Below, one piece after another: positions 9,036 to 18,476 of a stretch of 64,000 nucleotides of DNA. The notes beneath the pieces were generated by a model. It was not told where the DNA came from. It was given only the letters and a program-made list of their open reading frames with translations, and ran no database searches. Source of the stretch: Sporosarcina cascadiensis. Lineage in GTDB: Bacteria; Bacillota; Bacilli; Bacillales_A; Planococcaceae. The DNA is taken from the NCBI RefSeq assembly GCF_009650995.1, contig NZ_WHVV01000008.1, forward strand, positions 62,001 to 126,000. The letters run 5' to 3'. Made by a program: the position numbers and the translations under genes. How positions within the stretch are numbered: position 1 is the stretch's first letter; each line of letters starts with the position of its first letter.

Positions 9036-10049
9036 TCAATCATATTTAATCCTCGGATCGATCAGTCCATATAATAAGTCGACAATCAGATTAATCATGA
9101 CGAAGATAAACGCAACGATCAGAATACCTGACTGGATAACCGGATAATCTCTGAAGTTGATGGCATCGTAAATATATCTTCCAATACCCGGCCATGCGAA
9201 AATTGTTTCCGTCAGGATAGCGCCGCCAAGCAGAAGACCCATCTGCAGACCGATAATTGTCAAAACAGGAATCACCGCATTTTTCAGCGCGTGCTTATAG
9301 ACAACCCAGAACATTTTCTGGCCTTTTGCACGTGCAGTCCGAATATAATCAGAACGCATAACCTCCAACATACTTGAACGGGTCATTCTGGCGATTATTG
9401 CCATCGGTATGGTTGCGAGCGCCAGTCCCGGCAAGACCAAGTGACGCAGAACCTGCCATAACTGATCGAATCGTCCCTGAATGAGCGTATCTATTATGTA
9501 TAAATGCGTTATAGCCGTAACAGGATCTCGAACATTTTGCCGTCCTGCTGTCGGCAGCCAGCTCAACTCAATGGAAAAAGCCCACTGTCCCAACAAACCC
9601 AGCCAGAAAATCGGCATAGAAACTCCGACTAATGCAAAAATCATCGCTGCATAGTCGAACCATGAATTTTGGAACCACGCAGAAATAATACCGGCATTGA
9701 TCCCAACGATCACGGCAATAATCATAGCAAATAAGGCTAGCTCCAGTGTCGCTGCCAAATAAGGCCAGATTTCATCTGCCACGGGCAGACGTGTCCGCAT
9801 GGACTCACCTAGATCACCTTTTAAAATTCCACCTAAATAACTGAAGTACTGCGTATACCATGGCTGATCCAATCCCAGTTTGACAGTCAGCGCTTCGACC
9901 GCTTCTTTAGTCGCCTGCTGTCCGAGGATCACTTGTGCTGGATTGCCGGGAATTGCACGAATTAACATAAAGACTAAGAATGTCATACCTAGCAGGACAG
10001 GAATTAGCTGTAAAAGCCTTTTAATCGTATAGTTGAACAACTCTTTCAC
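9036..10049 (-). CDS. Peptide ABC transporter permease (OppB/DppB type)
   Basis: This 337-residue integral membrane protein begins with the typical OppB segment (a first helix, then LIRAIPGNPAQVILG) and ends with GGAILTETIFAWPGIGRYIYDAI, the characteristic permease loop and helix. It pairs with the OppC-type protein encoded next. The start is uncertain: GTG at 10049 abuts a GGAGGG site, and an in-frame TTG three codons later has better spacing. It is separated from the binding-protein gene by 92 bases that hold a hairpin. Confidence 0.92.
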   Translation of the reverse strand: MKELFNYTIKRLLQLIPVLLGMTFLVFMLIRAIPGNPAQVILGQQATKEAVEALTVKLGLDQPWYTQYFSYLGGILKGDLGESMRTRLPVADEIWPYLAATLELALFAMIIAVIVGINAGIISAWFQNSWFDYAAMIFALVGVSMPIFWLGLLGQWAFSIELSWLPTAGRQNVRDPVTAITHLYIIDTLIQGRFDQLWQVLRHLVLPGLALATIPMAIIARMTRSSMLEVMRSDYIRTARAKGQKMFWVVYKHALKNAVIPVLTIIGLQMGLLLGGAILTETIFAWPGIGRYIYDAINFRDYPVIQSGILIVAFIFVMINLIVDLLYGLIDPRIKYD

Positions 10050-10082
10050 CCCTCCGGCTCTTATCTTGAAAATGAATTAAAG

Positions 10083-10107
10083 AAAGGGAGAATACAAGCT
10101 TCTCCCT
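10083..10107 (-). promoter_or_regulatory. Intercistronic hairpin after the binding-protein gene
   Basis: GGGAGAA and TTCTCCC form a perfect 7-bp stem with an 11-base loop, without a clear U run. Such hairpins after the binding-protein gene commonly stabilise its mRNA or attenuate the following permease genes; that role is inferred. Confidence 0.55.
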
Positions 10108-10141
10108 CCACTTCATTCACAAATCACACTTCATCATTCGC

Positions 10142-11770
10142 TTATTTGAATTCTACGTTCGATAATAAATCAGAACCTGTAGGATGTGGAACAAACCCAG
10201 TCAATTCTTTTGCTCCACCCAATAATGGAATGGAGTGTGCAAGCGGTACCCAAGGAGCTTCCTCATGAAGAATTTCCTGTGCCTGCTTGTAAAGCTCGTT
10301 ACGTTTATCTTCATCAACTTCTGTCTGCGCTTCTAAGAATAACTTATGTGTTTCTTCATTTTTGAAGTACGTATAGTTATTGCTTCCGATATTATCTTCG
10401 TCAAGAAGAACATACAAGAAGTTATCTGCGTCTCCATTATCCCCTGTCCAGCCAAGCATGAAGGCATCTGCTTCACCTTTTTCTGCTTTATCAAGATAGG
10501 TTGCCCACTCATAAGAAACGATTTTCGCTTTAATTCCTACATCTGCCAAGTTGCTCTGTATAGCTTCTGCTACCTTCGTGCCATCCGGCATATATGGACG
10601 TGGAACCGGCATAGCCCATAATTCCATTTCGAAACCATCTTCAAGTCCTGCTTCTTTCAATAGCTCTTTTGCTTTTTCAGGATCATACGGATAAGCTTCA
10701 ATTTCATCATTATAGCCTGAAATAGATGACGGCATTGCGTTAGCCGCTACTTCAGCACGTCCTTCAAAGAACGAATCGATGATTGTCTGCTTATCAATTG
10801 CATAGTTCATTGCCTGACGAACTTCTTTCTTATCAAATGGTTCACGAGTTACTGTCAGCCCCAGGTATCCAACGTTCATGGAAGGACGTTCGAAAAGCTG
10901 CAAATCAGCATTGTCTTCAATTTTCGTGCCGTCAGACGGATTAATTCCGTCAGCCAGATCGATATTACCTGAAAGCAATGAATTCAGACGTGCAGAGTTG
11001 TCCGGGATAGACTGGAAAATTACGCGATCCAGTTTCGGAAGCCCCTCCTGCCAATAGTCTTCATTCTTTTCAATTGTAATCGTATCATTCGGCTTCCACT
11101 CAACGAACTTGAACGGGCCTGTTCCTACCGGGTTACGTTCATACTCATCATCACCCTTTGCAAATGCTTCAGGGCTTGAGATCGCAAACATACTCATTGC
11201 GATATTTTTTAAGAATGGCGCCTGTGGACGCTTTAATTTGATAACTACTGTATTGTCGCCGTCAGCAGTCACTGATTCAATTACGTGGCTTTCATCGTCC
11301 TTGAATCCGCCGAACATCGAGTTATAGTAAGGGAATGTATCCGCATCACCATTTGCCCAGCGTTCGAAGTTCTTTACGACTGCATCCGCATTGAAGTCTG
11401 TTCCATCATGGAACGTAATGCCTTCTTCTAATTCAAATGTATAAGTCAAACCATCTTCAGTTGTATCCCAGTCTTTTGCAAGACCTGGCTGTACTGTAGT
11501 ATCCTTCTCGCCAAAATTCAATAGGGTTTCAAACAAGTTCACTGTTACTTTAAAAGTTTCCCCTTCTGTTACGCGGGATGGATCAAGAGATGTTGAATCT
11601 CCGCCCCGTCCAAATACTAATGTCTTATTCTCGCTTCCGCCTTTATCTGCAGCGTCTTTATCTTTGTCGCTGCTCCCCTTTGTGTCATCTCCGCCAGAAC
11701 AAGCTGCCAGTGCAGTTGACAGAGCCAACAGCATGATCAGAGCGAGCGACCACAATTTCCCTTTCCTCAT
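10142..11770 (-). CDS. Peptide ABC transporter substrate-binding lipoprotein (OppA/DppA family)
   Basis: The 542-residue protein has a lipoprotein signal ending in LAAC at about residue 23, a charged serine/aspartate/lysine linker, then the family-5 extracellular solute-binding fold (TLNFGEKDTT region, PVGTGPFKFVEWKPNDTITIEKN, and SMNVGYLGLTVTREPFDKKEVRQA). It binds peptides outside the cell and delivers them to the permease. Its ATG overlaps the stop of the ATPase gene upstream (ATGA) after a GGAGGGA site. Size and motifs fit dipeptide or oligopeptide binding; the exact ligand cannot be read. Confidence 0.92.
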   Translation of the reverse strand: MRKGKLWSLALIMLLALSTALAACSGGDDTKGSSDKDKDAADKGGSENKTLVFGRGGDSTSLDPSRVTEGETFKVTVNLFETLLNFGEKDTTVQPGLAKDWDTTEDGLTYTFELEEGITFHDGTDFNADAVVKNFERWANGDADTFPYYNSMFGGFKDDESHVIESVTADGDNTVVIKLKRPQAPFLKNIAMSMFAISSPEAFAKGDDEYERNPVGTGPFKFVEWKPNDTITIEKNEDYWQEGLPKLDRVIFQSIPDNSARLNSLLSGNIDLADGINPSDGTKIEDNADLQLFERPSMNVGYLGLTVTREPFDKKEVRQAMNYAIDKQTIIDSFFEGRAEVAANAMPSSISGYNDEIEAYPYDPEKAKELLKEAGLEDGFEMELWAMPVPRPYMPDGTKVAEAIQSNLADVGIKAKIVSYEWATYLDKAEKGEADAFMLGWTGDNGDADNFLYVLLDEDNIGSNNYTYFKNEETHKLFLEAQTEVDEDKRNELYKQAQEILHEEAPWVPLAHSIPLLGGAKELTGFVPHPTGSDLLSNVEFK

Positions 11771-12786
11771 ACAGATCCCTCCAATTGTTTTTGTCTTTCT
11801 ATATCATCGTTGCCTTCCGCTGTGTAAAGATGGCAGGCAACAGAATGACCGGTCTTCTCCTCTGCTAATACAGGGGTGATTTTGGTGCATACATCCATTT
11901 TAAAAGGACAGCGCGTGTGAAACGCACAGCCGCTTGGAGGGTTAGCCGGACTCGGCATATCTCCTTCGATAATGATCTGCTCTTTTTTATAATTCGGATC
12001 CGGAACCGGCACTGCGGACAGCAATGCCTGCGTGTAGGGATGAAGAGGATTTGCATATAGCTCTTCACTTTCCGTGATCTCTACGATTTTCCCTAAGTAC
12101 ATGACAGCTACGCGGTTGCTGATATGGCGCACTACTCCCAGGTCATGCGCGATAAAGATATAAGTCAGATTAAATTCTTTCTGCAGATCCTGCATCAGGT
12201 TCAGCACTTGCGCCTGAATCGATACATCAAGTGCAGAAACCGGTTCATCTGCAATAATTAATTTAGGATTCGTCATTAACGCTCTGGCAATCCCAATTCG
12301 CTGCCGCTGACCGCCACTAAACTGATGCGGATAGCGTTTTGCATGATACTCACTGAGTCCGACAATTTTTAAGAACTCGATCACTTTTTCACGGCGTTCT
12401 TTTGCATTGCTTACCCCGTGCACAAGAAGTGGTTCTTCCAAAATCTTACCGATTGTATGACGTGGATTTAATGAAGCGTACGGATCCTGAAACACCATTT
12501 GAATATCACGCCGCACTTTACGGATTTCATTTGCAGACATAGAGGTCAGATCTCGTCCCTGAAATTCCACAACGCCTTCAGTCGGTTCCAATAAGCGCAT
12601 GATTGTACGTCCGGTTGTTGATTTCCCGCAGCCGCTCTCCCCGACAATTCCAAGCGTTTCACCTTCATTTACATGAAATGAAATATCATCGATTGCTTTG
12701 ACATGACCAACTGTCTTGCCGATTATCCCTTTACGGATAGGAAAATATTTTTTCAGACCTTCAACTTTCAACAGTGGCTTGTCCAT
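11767..12786 (-). CDS. Peptide ABC transporter ATP-binding protein (OppF/DppF type)
   Basis: This 339-residue ATPase has Walker A GESGCGKST, signature FSGGQRQRIGIARAL and Walker B LIIADEPVSALD, followed by the OppF C-terminal segment with the cysteines GCAFHTRCPFKMDVC that in many family members bind an iron-sulphur cluster. It powers peptide uptake together with the OppD-type partner. It overlaps the partner gene by 26 bases and the binding-protein gene by 4 bases, so translation of the operon is tightly coupled. Confidence 0.93.
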   Translation of the reverse strand: MDKPLLKVEGLKKYFPIRKGIIGKTVGHVKAIDDISFHVNEGETLGIVGESGCGKSTTGRTIMRLLEPTEGVVEFQGRDLTSMSANEIRKVRRDIQMVFQDPYASLNPRHTIGKILEEPLLVHGVSNAKERREKVIEFLKIVGLSEYHAKRYPHQFSGGQRQRIGIARALMTNPKLIIADEPVSALDVSIQAQVLNLMQDLQKEFNLTYIFIAHDLGVVRHISNRVAVMYLGKIVEITESEELYANPLHPYTQALLSAVPVPDPNYKKEQIIIEGDMPSPANPPSGCAFHTRCPFKMDVCTKITPVLAEEKTGHSVACHLYTAEGNDDIERQKQLEGSV

Positions 12787-13786
12787 CCTTTGTTGTCACT
12801 CCTTCCTGCTCATCGTATAAGAAACATCTCGTCTGGTGAACATCGGAGTTCCTGTATAATTGCGGTGTTTCTTCCCAACATCTGGCGAAAGCGCTTTCAC
12901 ATCTAGCCGCGAATCTGCAGCCTTTTTTGACCGAGCCCGGTTTCGGTACATTGCCGGGAATAGAGTACAAACGGTCTTTTTTATCACGCATATCGGGTAC
13001 AGACTGAATCAGCCCGCGAGTGTAGGGATGACATGGGTTTTTAAATATTTCCTGCGTCGGCGCTTCTTCAATGACTTGTCCTGCATACATGACCACCACA
13101 CGTTCACAAGTTTCAGCAACGACTCCTAAATCATGAGTGATTAGTAGAATTGCTGTATTCATGCGTTCGTTCAATTCCCGCATCAACTTTAGAATCTGTG
13201 CTTGAATTGTCACGTCAAGCGCCGTTGTTGGTTCATCTGCAATTAGAACTTTAGGATCACAGACCAATGCCATCGCAATCATCACACGCTGACGCATCCC
13301 GCCTGAAAGCTGATGGGGGTATTCTTTCATAACTTCTTCGGCACGCGGAAGACCGACCAGCTTTAACATTTCAACCGCACGGTCAGTAATTTGTTTTTTA
13401 GACCATTTTTTTTCATGAAGAGAAATTGCTTCTTTCATTTGATTACCTATCGTAAAGAGTGGATTCAAAGAGGTCATCGGTTCCTGAAAGATCATGGCAA
13501 CATCTTTCCCTCGGATGTCTCTCATTTCTTTTTCCGACTTTTTCAGGAGATCTTCTTCACCAAACAGGATTTCTCCACCTGTAATCTTACCTGGCGGGCT
13601 CGGTACTAATTGCATGATCGATAAGGATGTCACACTCTTTCCGCAGCCGGATTCTCCGACGATCCCCAGTATTTCCCCTTCACGTACATAAAAGTCTACA
13701 TGATCTACAGCGGGAATCTCTCCAGAGTCTGTAAAAAAGGTCGTCTGCAAATCCTTTACCTGAAGTAATTTCTGCCTTTCGCTCAT
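12761..13786 (-). CDS. Peptide ABC transporter ATP-binding protein (OppD/DppD type)
   Basis: This 341-residue ATPase shows Walker A GESGCGKSV, signature LSGGMRQRVMIAMAL, Walker B LIADEPTTALD and the C-terminal cysteine segment GCRFAARCESAFARC. It is the first gene of the D-F-A-B-C peptide transporter operon. I chose the ATG at 13786, preceded by AAAGGTGA; an in-frame codon twelve residues upstream has no site. A binding-protein gene placed third, after the ATPases, is an order often seen in dpp/app operons. Confidence 0.93.
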   Translation of the reverse strand: MSERQKLLQVKDLQTTFFTDSGEIPAVDHVDFYVREGEILGIVGESGCGKSVTSLSIMQLVPSPPGKITGGEILFGEEDLLKKSEKEMRDIRGKDVAMIFQEPMTSLNPLFTIGNQMKEAISLHEKKWSKKQITDRAVEMLKLVGLPRAEEVMKEYPHQLSGGMRQRVMIAMALVCDPKVLIADEPTTALDVTIQAQILKLMRELNERMNTAILLITHDLGVVAETCERVVVMYAGQVIEEAPTQEIFKNPCHPYTRGLIQSVPDMRDKKDRLYSIPGNVPKPGSVKKGCRFAARCESAFARCWEETPQLYRNSDVHQTRCFLYDEQEGVTTKDGQATVES

Positions 13787-13906
13787 TTGCTCACCTTTTT
13801 CTTTTTTTCTGAAATAATTCATTAATCACTATTATACTTTTTTTCTGATTAAACACAAGATGCTTTCTTGATAAAATATTATATTGGCGAAAAATGACGA
13901 AATTAA

Positions 13907-13947
13907 AAGAAACGCGCAGCGAAAAGCTCTGCCTGCACGTTTCTTAA
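13907..13947. terminator. Terminator between the phosphodiesterase gene and the peptide transporter operon
   Basis: AAGAAACG and CGTTTCTT arms enclose GCAG/CTGC-containing inner bases, with A-rich flank at the left and further Ts at the right. It likely ends the minus-strand phosphodiesterase transcript before the transporter operon. Confidence 0.65.
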
Positions 13948-13997
13948 AATTGTGAAGATATTTGAATAGTATGTTTACTATATTATACGAATAATTA

Positions 13998-15938
13998 TTA
14001 CTTATTCCAGATCACTTTTCCTTCCACAAAATCTGGCGTCTCAATATCTAACAACTTATATAAAGTCGGTGCAATATCAATCATATTGATTCTCTTGCTC
14101 ATTTTCCCAGTCTTAATGTCCGGTCCGGCTATGTACAGCATGGGACGTAAAGCTTTTCTTTCCGGATTTCCTCCATGACTGCCAAATTCCTGTGTCGGTT
14201 CAATAGCAACTTTTGCATCTTTCCCCATCAAATAGCCGGGTGCAGCAGAGAGAAAGACATCTCCGCTGTTTTCATTGCTTATACTATCGAACTCCGTCAT
14301 CCCTTCCGCTAAAACCTTTTCATATGGATGGATGTCATCTGTCTTGTGAACGAATAAAGACGAAATACCCGGATAATTGTATGTCAGTATAGTGCTGCCT
14401 TTAAGCCATTGTGAAACGGGTTTACTTCCTGCAGACGGATTGTACGTCATATTCGAAAATAAATCTCTCGCTTGAAATACCTCCATAATTTGCTGTTTCA
14501 CTTCTTCATACTCTTCTGGCGGGACAATCCCTTTCTTCTCACGGCCTGCTAAATTTACATAGACATGTGCAATTGTACCGCTCGATTCTGCATAAGCTCT
14601 TGTTTTAGAAACGTCAATATTTCCTTTAGCGTCGGTCACGAGAAGACCTGCCTTTTCCAACTCTTTATTAGGCGACAGCCTGGTATGGATCGGCTCCAAA
14701 CCATGATCGGAAACAAGTAACAGATAATCTTCTTTATTTAAATCGTTTTTAACTCGACCAATTACTTCATCTGCCTGTTCGAAAGCCCAATCCATATAGG
14801 ACTTTTTTTCTTCGACGGTTTCTGTCTGGTAACCGGGCTGAGCAGGATCTCGCAAGAGGAATTCATGAAGTTCATTATCGACATGCGGGTAATAGTAAAA
14901 TAAAAGATCCGGTGCATATTGTTCTTTTATATACAGACTGACATCAGTGATCCAGTCTGCAAAGCGTTCTCCCGCTTCTTCATATTCGTGTCTTGTGATC
15001 TGCCCTTCTTTAAATGCTTCCGTCTCATCAGGAGCAGGATAAAAGCTGAATCTTGAAGAGATATCATCAGCAAAATGTTCGGGCCCTCTATAGATACCGC
15101 CCATCATAGTGCCTTGAAACAACTGAAAATGATCCGTTTCATCGGGCTTCCCTTTAAATTTCACATAAAAACCGGCACTGTCCATTGACGGTATATCCAG
15201 CTCTACAGCTGACCAATCATCCAAATTTACTTGTTTTCCAATTTTCTTTCTGTCATCTGAAAGATAAACAGTGGTTTTTTTCTCATTATGTTCTTTTACC
15301 GCCAGCACGTACAATTCCCGGATCGGCTGATCTTTAATATCTAACGACACAACTGCTTCCTCTGCCTTTATGTGATCGGAAGATAATTGATCAATACGTT
15401 CGTCATCAATTGTTTCAAACTTCAAATCATGTAATTTAGATTCTGACAGAGTCCCGCCTGAATAAACTGCATATGTTGCCGCCGACGCATTATCCGGATC
15501 GGAATCAGGAAACGCGACAGTCGCCGTTACTTTTCCCTGATTTCTCGCTTCCTTCCAAATAGGAGTCACGCCTAATGTCTGAGAAAACCCGCTCTGATCA
15601 TTTTTTACCGTTTCCCCTTCAGAATGAAAGTGATTGCTGACAATACCGGTTTGGGAAGGTCCCGCGCCTGTTGCCATCGCCGCATGTGAAGGGGCAGTGA
15701 GTGAAGGTGTCACCGTAACAAAATTGCTCGCATAGGCCGATTGATGCGAGAACTCTTTCAGGTTTTTCATCATTCCTTTATGTATATATCGCTGGGTATC
15801 TTCATAGCCCATTCCGTCAAATGAAATCACGCTGATGGTTCCTGCTGATTCTGCAGCATAAGTAAATTGATTCGCATTGACAAACGGACTGATCGTTACG
15901 ATCATCGCTGTTAAATAAAACTTCATTTTTCCCATCAT
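13998..15938 (-). CDS. Exported alkaline phosphatase superfamily phosphodiesterase
   Basis: This 646-residue protein has a signal peptide (cleavage probably after about residue 29) and the metal sites of type I phosphodiesterase/nucleotide pyrophosphatases: ISFDGMG at the mature N-terminus, the nucleophile threonine in VTPSLTAPSHAAMATG, HVDNELH, SDHGLEPIHT and GSHGG late in the sequence. A region of about 130 residues in the middle looks like an inserted beta domain. It would cleave phosphoester or phosphodiester bonds outside the membrane. The start is one of two adjacent ATGs after a GAGGGA site. Substrate is not readable. Confidence 0.85.
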   Translation of the reverse strand: MMGKMKFYLTAMIVTISPFVNANQFTYAAESAGTISVISFDGMGYEDTQRYIHKGMMKNLKEFSHQSAYASNFVTVTPSLTAPSHAAMATGAGPSQTGIVSNHFHSEGETVKNDQSGFSQTLGVTPIWKEARNQGKVTATVAFPDSDPDNASAATYAVYSGGTLSESKLHDLKFETIDDERIDQLSSDHIKAEEAVVSLDIKDQPIRELYVLAVKEHNEKKTTVYLSDDRKKIGKQVNLDDWSAVELDIPSMDSAGFYVKFKGKPDETDHFQLFQGTMMGGIYRGPEHFADDISSRFSFYPAPDETEAFKEGQITRHEYEEAGERFADWITDVSLYIKEQYAPDLLFYYYPHVDNELHEFLLRDPAQPGYQTETVEEKKSYMDWAFEQADEVIGRVKNDLNKEDYLLLVSDHGLEPIHTRLSPNKELEKAGLLVTDAKGNIDVSKTRAYAESSGTIAHVYVNLAGREKKGIVPPEEYEEVKQQIMEVFQARDLFSNMTYNPSAGSKPVSQWLKGSTILTYNYPGISSLFVHKTDDIHPYEKVLAEGMTEFDSISNENSGDVFLSAAPGYLMGKDAKVAIEPTQEFGSHGGNPERKALRPMLYIAGPDIKTGKMSKRINMIDIAPTLYKLLDIETPDFVEGKVIWNK

Positions 15939-16057
15939 AACTGCATCCCTCGCTTTACTGCACTATTCCCCCGCGAGAAATAAGGTAAACTTGCTAACTT
16001 GCAGTCAATTATCCAACTTGAAATTCCGCTGGCTTTACAAATCAATTTATTTTATAA

Positions 16058-16738
16058 GGCTCTTCACCAAAACATGTGCTTGACAGTCTATTTCGTGGAT
16101 TTGACTGTGATTGCGCTGTATAGGATCGTAAGTGGGTAGGAGACCGTTCCCCTGCGTTCCAGGCGGACGCGTTCCGAAGGGCCCTCGGTGAGCCAAGCGA
16201 ACAGCGAAGGGTTCGCTTTGCCGTATTTTTGCGCTCTTTGCAAAAATTAAGGCAATACAGCGTTTCTTCTACCCGCTATTTTCGCTTCGCTCCCTTTAGT
16301 TGTCTCATCCTATCGGGCTGATCCTCCCGGAGTCGCCGCCTGGAACGAAGGTACACTGGCTGGTGTTCCAACACCTTTTATGTGAGTAAGCAGTATGAGC
16401 ATAATATCTGAGTCTATTACGATAGGTGAGGTATTTCATGCAATACTTAGTAAACTGCACAAGCTAAGATCTTTGTGATTAATCCGTTTGCATAGTCGAG
16501 AAACTAGAACCAGACCAACTAAATCCACACTCTGCAAAAAAGCAACATGTTATACTTTCCCCACATCAGCGAAGGCGCAACTGCGGGGTAGGCCGGTGCT
16601 ATGAGACAACTGGCGTGTTCTTCGCCAGCTGGCTCATTGCGTAAGGCAATCCCTCAGCGCCGAAGCGGGTTTAAACTGCAGCATGATTTTCGCAATACAT
16701 ACATGACAAGTTGTCAAGAACAGATTTTGGTGCAGCCC
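16058..16738 (+). mobile_element. Large dispersed repeat with ISL3-like ends, near full length
   Basis: The left end GGCTCTTCACCAAAACATGT and right end (reverse complement GGGCTGCACCAAAATCTGTT) are imperfect inverted repeats continuing to CTTGACA, the kind of end seen in ISL3-family insertion sequences. The 681 bp hold no transposase. From left to right they carry the core module (GGTTCGC hairpin, TTTTTGC/GCAAAAA hairpin, GGGCTGATCCTCC), a CACTGGCTGG block, and the CGAAGGCGCAACTGCGGGG to GTTTAAACTGCAG block. The flanks (ATTTTATAA and TTATTCTAA) are only partly alike, so any target duplication has decayed. The right end abuts the stop of the LysM-3D gene. Confidence 0.7.
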
Positions 16739-16743
16739 TTATT

Positions 16744-17397
16744 CTAATCCAGTATTCTTATTTTTATTTTTTTTACTCCCCATTCCATCGCCCGCTCATA
16801 TGAAGGAATGAATACATCTATTTTATGTCCTTTAATGGCACCGCCAATATCTCCGGCAATTGCCTCGCCATAATTTTCGACCCAAACTCTGGATCCAATC
16901 GGCACCACGCCCGGATCGACTGCAATAACTTTCTGATTCGGGTTTGCCCGCAAATTCTGGCCGCTGTATGTGGTGCCTGAGCAGCCTTCACAATAAGCTG
17001 TATAAGCAGTGGCGGTCACTGTCAGTTCTTTCACTGGCTTCTCTGCAGCAGCGACGGGTACTGGCGTCTTTTTCTGTGGAACCGGGCTTCGCTTTATAGG
17101 ATTTGTATTTAGCACAACATGCAGCTCGTCACCCGGATAGATGATGGTAGAATTTAAGTCATTCCAGCTAAGCAGATCATCAAGCGGAATTCCATGGTTA
17201 TAAGCAATTCTGTACAGGGTATCTCCTTCTTGAACCGTGTAGGTTACTGCTTCTGCAGGAATTTCATCCGGTTCTTCTGCAATATCCTTTACCAAGATTC
17301 CTCCATCAGGCGATAATCCCAGTTCTAAAGCAAACACGGACAGCGGCGTTATGACCAGCAGAACAGCAGTCAACATACTAATTAGCAATCTCAACAA
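16744..17397 (-). CDS. Secreted LysM and 3D-domain cell wall protein
   Basis: The 217-residue protein has a signal peptide (about 23 residues), one LysM motif near residues 52-95 (VTYTVQEGDTLYRIAYNHGI and GDELHV), a proline/lysine linker, and a C-terminal 3D domain (VTATAYTAYCEGCSG, then GDIGGAIKGHKIDVFIPSYERAMEWG) with the three aspartates that give the domain its name. LysM binds peptidoglycan and 3D domains are related to lytic transglycosylases (YocH/YuiC-like), so cell wall turnover is likely. It begins with TTG after GAAGGAGAAG. Its 3' end touches a repeat element. Confidence 0.88.
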   Translation of the reverse strand: MLRLLISMLTAVLLVITPLSVFALELGLSPDGGILVKDIAEEPDEIPAEAVTYTVQEGDTLYRIAYNHGIPLDDLLSWNDLNSTIIYPGDELHVVLNTNPIKRSPVPQKKTPVPVAAAEKPVKELTVTATAYTAYCEGCSGTTYSGQNLRANPNQKVIAVDPGVVPIGSRVWVENYGEAIAGDIGGAIKGHKIDVFIPSYERAMEWGVKKIKIRILD

Positions 17398-17511
17398 GCT
17401 TCTCCTTCTTTCTTTCTAAGATTTTCCACAGTCTAGCCAATCTGCAGTCATCTCATACGTAAATTAGGAGATTCTTCTTTGTCAGCTTACTATTCTACTG
17501 TTCATCTTTTG

Positions 17512-18315
17512 CTAAAGCCGGACAGCAGCCTGTTCCATATGCTTCCTTTTAAGCCACTCATAGCTTTTATCAAATAGCTCATTTTCTAATGAACAGTCGG
17601 AAAACGTATGATCAGCATTCTCGATATAGCGCTCAGTTACCGGTTCCGTATTTATTCTTTCATTCAGCACAGCCCTGTATGATGCGGCATGTGCTTTCGG
17701 AATCTGTTCATCCGCTTCTGCATGGATAATATGCGCTCCCCCTCTGTAAACGCCGATTGTATCAAACGGCCGGTGCTTTTGTAAATCTTTCAAAAAGCGG
17801 CGGCTAATGGAGAAGCCTTGATAATCATAACTCCCGTTTCTGGAAATTTCATTGACCGCCTGCCGTCCGAGTATCCCTGTTATATCTTCATACGGCAAGC
17901 CGACAGGGGACCATAGAATCAGATCTTTCACACGCGGATCTGCTGCCGCTGTCAAAGAAGCAACCGCTCCTCCGAGACTATGTCCAACCAGCGTAATGCG
18001 GTGAGCATTAATTCCGCGGATTCTACTGACATAATCGATGACATCCTGTACTTCGTTCAACTGATTGGTGAGCGTCACTCCTCCGTAATCCCCCTCACTT
18101 TCCCCGCAGCCGCTGAAATCAAAGCGAAAGACTGCAAATCCGCGTTTTGTAAAATAACGGGCAGCTTTTACAAATAACCGATGCTCACCGACTTTACTGC
18201 CGACGAAGCCATGAATGAAAATTAGGAGAGGAACTTTCTCTCTTGTGAATTCAGGTAGATGCAGCGCGCCTGACAAATTATATTCTCCTGATTTGACTGT
18301 AAGCAGTTTATGCAT
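17512..18315 (-). CDS. Alpha/beta hydrolase
   Basis: The 267-residue protein has the full alpha/beta-hydrolase outline: oxyanion region FIHGFVGSKVG, the strand FRFDFSGCGESEGDYGG, nucleophile elbow GHSLGG, an acid near ADEQIP and the catalytic histidine in ENADHTFSD. It is likely a cytosolic esterase; the substrate is unknown. The ATG at 18315 has a strong AGAGGTGGAG site, much better than upstream in-frame codons, and a consensus SigA promoter lies 47 to 75 bases upstream. Confidence 0.88.
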   Translation of the reverse strand: MHKLLTVKSGEYNLSGALHLPEFTREKVPLLIFIHGFVGSKVGEHRLFVKAARYFTKRGFAVFRFDFSGCGESEGDYGGVTLTNQLNEVQDVIDYVSRIRGINAHRITLVGHSLGGAVASLTAAADPRVKDLILWSPVGLPYEDITGILGRQAVNEISRNGSYDYQGFSISRRFLKDLQKHRPFDTIGVYRGGAHIIHAEADEQIPKAHAASYRAVLNERINTEPVTERYIENADHTFSDCSLENELFDKSYEWLKRKHMEQAAVRL

Positions 18316-18361
18316 GCTACTCCACCTCTTATAACGCATTATTCCTACTTGTTTAGTATGT

Positions 18362-18390
18362 ATTATACAGAAAAAATTAATTGAAGTCAA
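18362..18390 (-). promoter_or_regulatory. SigA promoter of the alpha/beta hydrolase gene
   Basis: On the minus strand TTGACT (18390-18385), a 17-base spacer and TATAAT (18367-18362) form a near-perfect housekeeping promoter pointing at the hydrolase gene. Confidence 0.8.
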
Positions 18391-18436
18391 TTGGGTAAGT
18401 CCGTGCAATGAATCCTGTAAACAATCTCCATAAAAA

Positions 18437-18476
18437 AACTGCTTGGAGCGTCATTTTCATGACAGTCCAAGCAGCA
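18437..18476 (-). terminator. Terminator overlapping the end of the NSS transporter gene
   Basis: The arms CTGCTTGGA (18439-18447) and TCCAAGCAG (18466-18474) form a hairpin that includes the transporter stop codon, with seven As on the left reading as a U run on the minus strand. Confidence 0.85.
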
